Shown: positions 1 to 9,155 of the stretch, piece after piece | Layout: every line of letters begins with the position of its first letter | Numbering within the stretch: position 1 is the first letter of the stretch | Origin: Theropithecus gelada | Taxonomy: Eukaryota > Chordata > Mammalia > Primates > Cercopithecidae | Assembly (NCBI RefSeq): GCF_003255815.1 | Contig: NC_037672.1 | Span: forward strand, 106,093,262 to 106,157,261 | Length of the DNA: 64,000 nt | Direction of reading: 5' to 3' | The notes under the pieces: generated by a model | Database searches by the model: none | Told to the model about the DNA's origin: nothing | Seen by the model: the letters and a program-made list of their open reading frames with translations, nothing else | Translations under genes and position numbers: made by a program

Positions 1-79
1 AGCAGGGTAAGAACTGGTTACACAGGGTAATTTATTTGTTCCTTCATGTATTTGTTCAACTAACAAGATTCCTCCATAA

Positions 80-190
80 GGCTCATTTATCTGTACCCAT
101 GACCTCTGTGCTCTTCAAGTCTTATCTGGGCTATTGCAGCAACAGTGCCCTTACTAGTCCATCTGCTACACAGCTATCAAAGTTATCATC
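80..190 (+). repeat. L2-like LINE fragment, target of the first L1
   Basis: The phrase around 117-170, a one-turn 'ctgggctattgcagcaacag' segment followed by 'actagtccatctgct', resembles the L2 block that reads as 'ggactactgcaatagcctcctaactggtctcc'-like sequence in mammalian consensus. It stops at the L1 insertion site. The match is short and diverged, so the family call is tentative. Bases 1-80 show nothing I recognise. Confidence 0.35.
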
Positions 191-207
191 CAAAACCAAT
201 CATTTTT
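191..207. repeat. Target-site duplication, left copy, of the 208-3411 L1
   Basis: The 17-base word caaaaccaatcattttt occurs here and again at 3412-3428, exactly bracketing the L1. Read on the minus strand the duplication starts AAAAATG and is preceded by TT, the TT/AAAA form preferred by the L1 endonuclease. This shows insertion by target-primed reverse transcription and fixes both ends of the element. Confidence 0.92.
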
Positions 208-3200
208 TAAAATTTATTTATTATTATTATACTTTAAGTTGTAGGGTACATGTGCATAACGTGCAGGTTTGTTACATATGTATACTTGTGCCATGTTGGT
301 GTGCTGCACCCATCAACTCGTCATTTACATCAGGTATAACTCCCAATGCAATCCCTCCCCCCTCCCCGCTCCCCATGATAGGCCCCGGTGTGTGATGTTC
401 CCCTTCCCGAGTCCAAGTGATCTCATTGTTCAGTTCCCACCTATGAGTGAGAACATGCGGTGTTTGGTTTTCTGTTCTTGTGATAGTTTGCTAAGAATGA
501 TGGTTTCCAGCTGCATCCATGTCCCTACAAAGGACACAAACTCATCCTTGTTTATGGCTGCATAGTATTCCATGGTGTATATGTGCCAGTCTGTCACTGA
601 TGGACATTTGGGTTGATTCCAAGTCTTTGCTATTGTGAATAGTGCTGCAATAAACATACATGTGCATGTGTCTTTATAGCAGCATAATTTATAATCCTTT
701 GGGTATATCCCCAGTAATGGGATGGCTGGGTCATATGGTACATCTAGTTCTAGATCCTTGAGGAATCGCCATACTGTTTTCCATAATGGCTGAACTAGTT
801 TACAATCCCACCAACAGTGTAAAAGTGTTCCTATTTCTGCACATCCTCTCCAGCACCTGTTGTTTCCTGACTTTTGAATGATTGCCATTCTAACTGGTGT
901 GAGATGGTATCTCATTGTGGTTTTGATTTGCATTTCTCTGATGGCCAGTGATGATGAGCATTTTTTCATGTGTCTGTTGGCTGTATGAATGTCTTCTTTT
1001 GAGAAATGTCTGTTCATATCCTTTGCCCACTTTTTGATGGGGTTGTTTGTTTTTTTCTTGTAAATTTGTTTGAGGTCTTTGTAGGTTCTGGATATTAACC
1101 CTTTGTCAGATGAGTAGATTGCAAAAATTTTCTCCCATTCTATAGGTTGCCTGTTGACTCTGATGGTAGTTTCTTTTGCTGTGCAGAAGCTCTTTAGTTT
1201 AATGAGATCCCATTTGTCAATTTTGGCTTTTGCTGCTGTTGCTTTTGGTGTTTTAGACATGAAGTCTTTGCCCATGCCTATGTCCTGAATGGTACTACCT
1301 AGGTTTTCCTCTAGGATTTTTATGGTATTAGATCATTTAAGTCTCTAATCCATCTTGAATTAATTTTCGTATAAGGAGTAAGGAAAGGATCCAGTTTCAG
1401 CTTTCTACTTATGGCTAGCCAATTTTCCCAGCACCATTTATTAAATAGGGAATCCTTTCCCCATTTCTTGTTTCTCTCAGGTTTGTCAAAGATCAGATGG
1501 CTGTAGATGTGTGGTATTATTTCTGAGGACTCTGTTCTGTTCCATTGGTCTATATCTCTGTTTTGGTACCAGTACCATGCTGTTTTGGTTACTGTAGCCT
1601 TGTAGTATAGTTTGAAGTCAGGTAGTGTGATGCCTCCAGCTTTGTTCTTTTGACTTAGGATTGTCATGGAGATGCGGGCTCTTTTTTGGTTCCATATGAA
1701 CTTTAAAGCAGTTTTTTCCAATTCTGTGAAGAAACTCATTGGTAGCTTGATGGGGATGGCATTGAATCTATAAATTACCTTGGGCAGTATGGCCATTTTC
1801 ACGATATTGATTCTTCCTATCCATGAGCATGGTATGTTCTTCCATTTGTTTGTGTCCTCTTTTATTTCACTGAGCAGTGGTTTGTAGTTCTCCTTGAAGA
1901 GGTCCTTTACATCCCTTGTAAGTTGGATTCCTAGGTATTTGATTCTCTTTGAAGCAATTGTGAATGGAAGTTCATTCATGATTTGGCTCTCTGTTTGTCT
2001 GTTACTAGTGTATAAGAATGCTTGTGATTTTTGCACATTAATTTTGTATCCTGAGACTTTGCTGAAGTTGCTTATCAGCTTAAGGAGATTTTGGGCTGAG
2101 ACAATGGGGTTTTCTAAATATACAATCATGTCATCTGCAAAGAGGGACAATTTGACTTCTTCTTTTCCTAACTGAATACCCTTGATTTCTTTCTCTTGCC
2201 TGATTGCCCTAGCCAGAACTTCCAACACTATGTTGAATAGGAGTGGTGAGAGAGGGCATCCCTGTCTTGTGCCAGTTTTCAAAGGGAATTTTTCCAGTTT
2301 TTGCCCATTCAGTATGATATTGGCTGTGGGTTTGTCATAAATAGCTCTTATTATTTTGAGGTACGTTCCATCAATACCGAATTTATTGAGCGTTTTTAGC
2401 ATGAAGGGCTGTTGAATTTTGTCAAAAGCCTTTTCTGCATCTATTGAGATAATCATGTGGTTCTTGTCTTTGGTTCTGTTTATATGCTGGATTATGTTGA
2501 TTGATTTGCGAATGTTGAACCAGCCTTGCATCCCAGGGATGAAGCCCACTTGATCATGGTGGATAAGCTTTTTGATGTGTTGCTGAATCCGGTTTGCCAG
2601 GATTTTATTGAGGATTTTTGCATCGATGTTCATCAGGGATATTGGTCTAAAATTCTCTTTTTTTGTTGTATCTCTGCCAGGCTTTGGTATCAGGATGATG
2701 TTGGCCTCATAAAATGAGTTAGGGAGGATTCCCTCTTTTTCTATTGATTGGAATAGTTTCAGAAGGAATGGTACCAACTCCTCCTTGTACCTCTGGTAGA
2801 ATTCAGCTGTGAATCCATCTGGTCCTGGACTTTTTTTGGTTGGTAGGCTATTAATTGTTGCCTCAATTTCAGAGCCTGCTATTGGTCTATTCAGGGATTC
2901 AACTTCTTCCTGGTTTAGTCTTGGAAGAGTGTAAGCGTCCAGGAAATTATCCATTTCTTCTAGATTTTCCAGTTTATTTGCGTAGAGGTGTTTATAGTAT
3001 TCTCTGATGGTAGTTTGTATTTCTGTGGGGTCGGTGGTGATATCCCCTTTTTCATTTTTAATTGCGTCGATTTGATTCTTCTCTCTTTTCTTCTTTATTA
3101 GTCTTGCTAGTGGTCTGTCAATTTTGTTGATCTTTTCAAAAAACCAACTCCTGGATTCATTGATTTTTTGGAGGGTTTTTTGTGTCTCTATCTCCTTCAG

Positions 3201-3411
3201 TTCTGCTCTGATCTTAGTTATTTCTTGCCTTCTGCTAGCTTTCGAATGTGTTTGCTCTTGCTTCTCTAGTTCTTTTAATTGTGATGTTAGAGTGTCAATT
3301 TTAGATCTTTCCTGCTTTCTCTTGTGGGCATTTAGTGCTATAAATTTCCCTCTACACACTGCTTTAAATGTGTCCCAGAGATTCTGGTATGTTGTATCTT
3401 TGTTCTCATTG
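208..3411 (-). mobile_element. 5'-truncated young L1 (L1PA-type, Old World monkey lineage)
   Basis: This L1 lies on the minus strand. The A-rich 3' end with the 'tactttaagtt' signature is at 208-240, the 3'UTR runs to about 429, and ORF2 fills 430-3411. The 5'UTR, ORF1, the endonuclease and the first part of ORF2 were lost by 5' truncation. The exact 17-bp TSD shows that truncation happened during insertion. The 3'UTR (for example the 'ggccccggtgtgtgatgtt' and 'ccgagtccaagtgatctcat' stretches) differs from human L1PA1-PA4 and matches the copy at 18839. That fits a primate lineage active in Old World monkeys. The element is non-autonomous as it stands. Confidence 0.93.
430..3411 (-). pseudogene. 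L1 ORF2 remnant: reverse transcriptase and C-terminal Cys-rich domain, frameshifted
   Basis: ORF2p is the L1 endonuclease/reverse transcriptase. The endonuclease is absent here. The frame opens at the truncation point; the first roughly 26 residues of the ORF that begins at 3488 come from flanking DNA. It stays open through the whole RT domain to a stop at 1320. The catalytic FADD box is intact at 2130-2141, within LSLFADDMIVYLENP. A second frame, 1275-430, carries the C-terminal Cys-rich motif CWRGC...HCWWDC and ends in the usual LSLIGGN terminus. The break is explained by an apparent 4-bp deletion near 1329-1332 relative to intact L1. A further 15-bp in-frame deletion near 576 removes five residues. 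No function is expected without the endonuclease. Confidence 0.93.
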
Positions 3412-3428
3412 CAAAACCAATCATTTTT
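3412..3428. repeat. Target-site duplication, right copy, of the 208-3411 L1
   Basis: This is the second copy of caaaaccaatcattttt. It follows directly after the L1 5' truncation point at 3411. The copies match at all 17 positions, which fits a fairly recent insertion. Confidence 0.92.
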
Positions 3429-4077
3429 AAATGTTTTACAGAGCAATGCCTGTTTTTTGGAGCATCTTTTGGAGAAAATTTTATCCAAGAGAACCCTAAA
3501 AATAAGGTCTGTTTCTTATACACTGCATTTGGAACACTCATGAGGAGAGAAGTTTTCTGAACTTTTCGGCTTAGTCTTTTAATAGTTAAACGGAAATCTG
3601 ATGTGTCAGCTACTATCAGGGCTGCAAATATATTTCTGACTTGAAATGTCTGAACCAAAGATTTGATCATTGTTTATTGGGTCAGTAGGTCTCTATATGG
3701 GGTGCCGAATCACTGCAATAGGCAACGCAGGATGGGGCTGAGTCAGGAGAGGCACACGACGAAGAAGTAGAGGCAATGACCTTGACAGTAGCTATAGCTT
3801 GCTCAAGCAATATAAGTGCCAGATTATCTCTAGAACAGATTCAGCCTACGTCAGAACAGTTTTAGAGTTTAGAAACTATTACTTAATGTGCAATTTTTAT
3901 TTTTTACTTTCAGTATTCAGTTGTGGTTTTGGTGTAGAGAAAGTGGATTTTTAAAGCAAGTTGCTTCAAAGTATGTCAGTGGATTTGCCAGAGAGGAATA
4001 ACCTTAGATATGATCTTGTTTCTCATTTGGCTTTCCACCAGATCACTGTTATGCAAAAATTCTCCATGCAAATTAAG

Positions 4078-4113
<36 letters not shown>

Positions 4114-4368
4114 AAAGGAGATTCCCAACATAGCCTCTGAAAAGCATATCTTCTTACATATCTAATTTTAATAACTTAGCTTTTTTCTTTTTGTGTGTAT
4201 TATCAGTATTGCTGAAAACTTGATTACTTTTGGGCAAGGAACAGTGAAGCCTAAAAAATATACAAAGTTCTTCATATCTCTAAGTTTTCCACAGAACTTG
4301 ACCCATAACATATCTTCATCAAATATAACACAGAAATAGAACAGAGTTCTTTTCTTTTCCTCTCTGTG
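3429..4368. other. Anonymous intergenic stretch with a TG microsatellite
   Basis: I recognise no gene or dispersed repeat here. A (TG)n tract of about 14 units lies at 4081-4109. The short ORFs are AT-rich and show no domain. Confidence 0.6.
4081..4109 (+). repeat. (TG)n dinucleotide microsatellite
   Basis: About 14 uninterrupted TG units follow a gggg run and end in a TATG interruption. The length is typical of a polymorphic primate microsatellite. Confidence 0.95.
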
Positions 4369-4725
4369 TTAGGATTCTATTGGTTGCAAGTGACAGAGAA
4401 TACAAATCAAACTGGTTTAAACAAAGATTTACTTGCTTATGTAACTGAGGTGTCCAAATTGAGCCAGGATTCATATTTCTTTCTCTGTTTCTTGCTCCTG
4501 CTTCAAGATCCAAATAATCAGAAGAAAGCTTCCAACAGCTTCTAGGGCTGGATCTTTCTGGCTTCTAATTCAGTAGAAAAGAACAAGTATCTTTTTCCCA
4601 GCATTGTTAGCATAAATTCTGAGATTTGTCTGATTGAACCCACTTAGGTCACATGACTGCTCTTTAATCCATCTCTATGGTCAGGAAAATGCCACTTGCT
4701 GATTGGCTCAGAGCAGAGTCAAGCT
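4369..4725 (+). repeat. Ancient mammalian interspersed repeat, family not named
   Basis: The start 'attggttgcaagtgacaga' followed by 'aactggtttaaacaaa' and 'ttacttgcttatgtaactga', and the end with 'aggtcacatgactg' and 'ctgattggctcagagc', match a dispersed mammalian repeat that I recognise in outline. I cannot name its family from memory. It is strongly diverged and carries no ORF. Bases 4726-4985 hold nothing I recognise. Confidence 0.5.
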
Positions 4726-4985
4726 CTCCATTGCTAGGGCTCAATGCACAGCGCTACGCAGACCATATGAGCCGAAAGTGGAACACTGAAGAGTGGATAC
4801 ACATATTAAAGCCAGGCTGTTGCTGGAAGGAGGGGAAATAGAAGCTGGGAAGACAAACCAATATTCACTTTATCTTAAATCCCACTTCTCGCCAAGTCTC
4901 ATTTTGTGCTTTCTCTCCACACACATGTCACCTGTCACTTCTCTCTCTATCTTGTTCATCTGCTACTGATACCTTCAGGAGATGG

Positions 4986-5055
4986 TGGGGTACACCATTC
5001 CTGTTCCTTAAGTGCTTCTTAAAAATAATTCTTAGCTTCCCATTGCCTGCAGAGT
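4986..5055 (+). repeat. L2 LINE fragment, first part
   Basis: Sequence ending in 'agcttcccattgcctgcagag' matches the L2 phrase in which a codon-like 'ggcttcccatcgcctgcagaat' precedes 'aaagtccaaactcctt'. The continuation is not adjacent but resumes near 5316, so about 260 bp (5056-5315) of unrecognised sequence interrupts the L2. Confidence 0.45.
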
Positions 5056-5315
5056 GCATCTCAATCTGTGGTACGTACTCTCTAAGATTGTGACAGTATG
5101 CTGGAGGACTAATACATAGAAAAAAAAGGCAATATCTTCCTTAACCATCAATTTTACTTGAAGATTTAGAAAAATATATTGCCTATTATGTCAAATATAT
5201 TATGGAGTAGGATTGCAAAATTCACAATAATAAGCCACAAGACTTAAATTGGATGGCTGCAGTTGCATATTTAGTGCCATGTTCCATGTTCCCCTGGTGT
5301 ACAAGTTCACTTACA

Positions 5316-5800
5316 TGCAAGATAAAACCTCAAGTTCTTAGCCTGACCCACCAGGTTGTTTGCAATCACACATCAATCTCTGTAGGCTCATCTCTAACTC
5401 TTCTCACACATATCTCCTGCCCTCCTAAAGTTCTCTGTGTTTTTTTAAACATAACTCTACATGTTTATTCATATTACACTCTTTGTCAAAGACAGCTTTT
5501 CTTGCTCCACTTTCACACCAGAAAAACTTTTACTCATGTTGCAGTACCCAATTCAAATATTATTTCTGTACGCGGGCACATCATAGCCAAACATTCTTGC
5601 CTTTAGTTAGTATAATTTTTCCTGACTGTTTGGCAATGAGTCACCTTTCCATTTTGATTCCTATAATATTTTATTTATGCCACAGTTGGAACACATAGTA
5701 CATTATATTAAGTTTAGGTATAGCGGGAACGTTTGTCTTTTCCCATCAGACTCTTGTCTCTAGGATAACAGCCTCTAACACATGACTGGCAATCAATATA
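5316..5800 (+). repeat. L2 LINE fragment, continuation and 3' part
   Basis: The stretch resumes with 'cctcaagttcttagcctgac', the counterpart of the L2 'aaactccttagcctggc' phrase. It continues through 'caattcaaatattatttctg' (L2 'caaatgtcacctc' region) to a 3' end with 'atcaatatatattgattcaa', the L2 'caataaatatttgttgaa' terminus. It is old, diverged and non-coding. Confidence 0.5.
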
Positions 5801-7425
5801 TATTGATTCAACAACCTGAGGACTGATATTATAATTCATTTTTATTTGTACTTGCAATGTCTAATACAAGACCAGAGGAAGAGCTCAAATGTAAATGAAT
5901 TAATATCAAACGTAAGCTTTGCAACACTTAATACCAGATCCTAGAGACACTTTAAGCTTTGTTTATGAAATTAAGAGAATGGAGAAAAGCACAGATCAGA
6001 GAAAAATAAGTAGTCATTACAACAGTCCAAACTCTTCAACAACATCAGGAGCTAAGGGTAACCACTTTGGGGGCCCTTCTCTCTGAGCAACCCAAGTGAT
6101 GGCCTCAATTCCTAATGAGGAGAGGATCGAGCTTCAGGTCAGTGGCACAGTTTTAATGCAGATGCCTTTGGCTTCAAGAAACAGAAGACTTTAACTTAGC
6201 AATTTAAGCAATAACAAACAGTTAAGTAGGATGTTAAGTAGAGCATAAACACCTAAATTAGTATTTAGGTTCCTTTCATCTTTTTTTTCCACCAACCCCA
6301 GCATATCTGCTTTTTCCTTGGCTGGCTCTCTTCCTGGTTGCAAGATGACTTCCAGAGTTCCAAAGTTTTTTTATCGAACAGATTTGACAGTGTCCAGTGG
6401 AAGAAGACTGTCTCTTCTTCATGACTCTTTTACTAATAACAAAGTCTCCCCATATTTCCTCTTACACTTCATTAAATAGAATTGAATATATGCTCATACT
6501 CATCCCTCACAGGAAGAATGGACCACCAGAACTGGCTACAATCACTTTGCAGTTGGGAATGGGCGCAAATAAACGATGTATAAACATCTTTACAAAAGTG
6601 GGATTTAGGTTGTTAGGGGAAAAAAAGGAAACTTGCTGTAGGGCAGTTGATTATAGAAAATAATTTTGAAGCTATAAAAGAGTTGTTGCCCAAAGGTAGG
6701 TAAGATCCTGCTGTAAGAAATTTCCAGTTTAGAAAGGCAATTATCCACTTTTAAAAATTATGTCTTAATGATCTCTGGAAAAAGTAAGATATGAACATTA
6801 ATTTATCTTATAATTATAACTACAGTTTTAAAAATTTGCCTAGAAAAAAAGATTAGAAAGAAATAGACTATAATAGTAGTTGTGTTGGGTAGTTTGATGT
6901 GGGATAATTTTTTGGTCTTTTCTTTGTTTTTCAAAGTTTCATGTGATTATATTACCTCATACTGACATATAGAGAGAGATGTGTATGTAATTTTTAAAAT
7001 CATAAACACTGTTTCTGGCTTTGTTTCTTTATACTTTTAACCCCATTGAACAGAATGAGGTTAATAAATATAAATAGCATTTATTATAAAAATATAAACA
7101 GTATTTATATTTTTAGAGTCAGGAAAGCAGGAACTTTTAAAAAGATTTTATTTCTCAATTGCTTACAAACTTCAGACATCCCCTTCCATCCCTCCATGAA
7201 TAATGGCAACTAGTTTCCTTCTCCCACACCTTTTTTAAAAAATTAAAGCTATATCCCTATATAAATGTGACCCAAGACTTTCTTCTACCATCCTCTCAAA
7301 GTCTTCTGAGATACTATAATGGCAGCCTTGGGTGCTGACACTGTATTTATGGTCAATGTCTGACTAAATCCATGACAATCATGTTTAAGTGTAACTTTTG
7401 ATTTTTGTGCAAGGCTTTATTTGGA
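5801..7425. other. Anonymous AT-rich intergenic stretch
   Basis: I see no gene here. The part around 6160-6370 contains a 'ggcttcaagaaacagaa' to 'cttcctggttgcaagatgac' run that loosely resembles the repeat at 4369, but too weakly to call. The longest ORF, 88 codons at 6397, has no recognisable domain. Confidence 0.5.
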
Positions 7426-7704
7426 GCAAAGCAAATATCTTAATTTGGGATGCTATAACAAAATGCCAAAGACTGGGTGAATTAAACAACCAAGATTTAA
7501 TTATCACACTTCTCAAAATATGGGCAGATTTGATGTCTAGTGAGAGTCCTCTTCCTGATTTGTTGACAGCCATCTTCTTGCTGATTCCTTATATGGCAGA
7601 GAGAGAGATTGTCTCTCTCGAATTTTTTCTTATAAGGGTACTAAACCCATCACGTGGGCTCCACCCTGGTGATCTAGTTACCTCCCCAAATCCCCACCTC
7701 CAAA
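7426..7704 (+). repeat. Older interspersed repeat, left part (split by Tigger-type insertions)
   Basis: Sequence such as 'gggatgctataacaaaatgc', 'caaagactgggtgaattaaa' and 'gggctccaccctggtgatct' matches a common mammalian repeat I recognise but cannot name with confidence. It ends at 'cctccaaata' and resumes at 11097 with 'ccatcacaccagggattaga'. The expected consensus runs straight across that junction, so the intervening 3.4 kb was inserted into it. A related copy is at 43005. Confidence 0.7.
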
Positions 7705-8583
7705 TACAGTATTCCCGCATTTGTCTGCAGTTTTACTTTCTGAGGTTTCAGTTACCTTCAGTCAATTGCAGTCCAAGAATATTAAATGAAAAATTCCAGA
7801 AATAAACATTTGCATAACTTTTCTTATGGTAGAGTTGACCCTTGAGCAACACAGCTTTGAACTGCACAGGTCCACCTATATGCAAACCTTTTTCAATAAG
7901 TATATTGAAAAAATGTTTTAAGATTTGAGACTATTTGAAAAAATTTGCAAACTGCATAGCCTACAAGTATTTTTAAAAATTAAGAAAAACATAGGTATGT
8001 CATGAATTCATAAAATATATGTAGTTAGAAGTCTGTTTTCTCATTTACTACCATAAAATATACAAAAATCTGTTATGAAAAGTTAAAATTTATCAAAACA
8101 CACAAACAGAGTACTGTATATGGCACCATTTACAGTCAAAAGAAATATAAATAAGCATAAATCATAACTGTATAAAATTAACTGTAGTAATATCATACAA
8201 CTGTAATAATTTTATAGCTTTCTGCTGTTGCTATTGTGATGAACACAAGTGTTACGAGTATCTGCTTAAAATACCTTGTGATGCTGATCATCTCCATGTG
8301 AACAGTTCATCTCTCCAGTAAACTGCACATCACAGTAAAAAGTGATCTCTTGTGGTTCTCGTGTATTTTCCACTGGGTGTAGTGCAATACCATAAACCTT
8401 GCATAACACCATGGGACCCATACAAAGTGCCACTAGTGATGCTGGAAGTGCTTCCAAGAGGCAGAGAAAAGCTACAACATTACAAGAAAAAGTTGATTGC
8501 TTGATATGTACTGCAGATTGAGGTCAGGAGTTGCAGTTGCCCACCATTTCAAGTTAAATGAACCCAGTGTAAAGACCATTGTG

Positions 8584-8600
8584 AGAAAGAAAGAAAGAAA

Positions 8601-8662
<62 letters not shown>

Positions 8663-8730
8663 AAGGAAGGAAGGAAGGAAGGAAGGAAGGAAGGAAAGAA
8701 GGAAGGAAGGAAGGAAGGAAGGAAGGAGGG
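8584..8730 (+). repeat. GAAA then GGAA tetranucleotide microsatellite
   Basis: About 60 bp of GAAA units pass through a short GA run into about 85 bp of GGAA units, purine-only on the plus strand. It starts exactly where the transposase HTH ends in a Lys/Glu-rich AAGAAA codon run, so it most likely grew from coding AAGAAA repeats. Long open frames through it on both strands (poly Lys/Glu/Arg on plus, Ser/Phe/Leu/Pro on minus) are artefacts of its periodicity. Confidence 0.95.
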
Positions 8731-9007
8731 AAAATGTGTGAAGCAATAGCTGCAGCTATTCCAGCAGGCACAAAAACATTGCATTTGTGCAAAAATCTTT
8801 TTATCTCAGATTGAAAATGCAGCTTTTATGTGGGTTCATGATTGCTATAAAAAGGCATATCTACAGACTCTAATATAATCTGAGAAAAACAAAGTTATCA
8901 TGTGACATCTTAAAGAAAAAGGAAGATGAAGGATCTAAAACTGGAAAGTTTAACACTAGCAAAGGATGGTTTGATAATTTTAGAAAGAGGTTTGGCTTTA
9001 AAAATGT

Positions 9008-9155
9008 CCAGGTAAGGTGCTATGAAATGCACTTGTAGTCCGACCTACTCAGAAGGCTGTGGCTGGAGGATCTCTTGAGCTTAGGAGTTCTGGGCCAGCC
9101 TAAGCAACACAGAGAGACTCCATATCTAAATACCAACAACAATAACAACAACAAA
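9008..9155 (+). mobile_element. FLAM-type Alu monomer inserted in the Tigger2 transposase
   Basis: Between transposase blocks ending GFKNV and restarting KITG lies 'gcacttgtagtccgacctac', 'ggctggaggatctcttgagc' and 'ccagcctaagcaacacagag', a diverged free left Alu monomer. Its A-rich tail has become (CAA)n at about 9133-9154. Removing it rejoins the transposase frame, which supports a true insertion. It is ancestral to dimeric Alus in type, so old. Confidence 0.75.

Noticed and set aside
8472..8814. Overlapping ORFs of 65-106 codons on both strands encoding poly Lys/Glu/Arg or Ser/Phe/Leu/Pro repeats
   Set aside because: They are translations of the GAAA/GGAA microsatellite inside the Tigger2 remnant.
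9008..9155. Possible 7SL RNA or other small RNA gene
   Set aside because: It lacks the 7SL-specific central domain and has a CAA-rich tail; a FLAM Alu monomer explains it.
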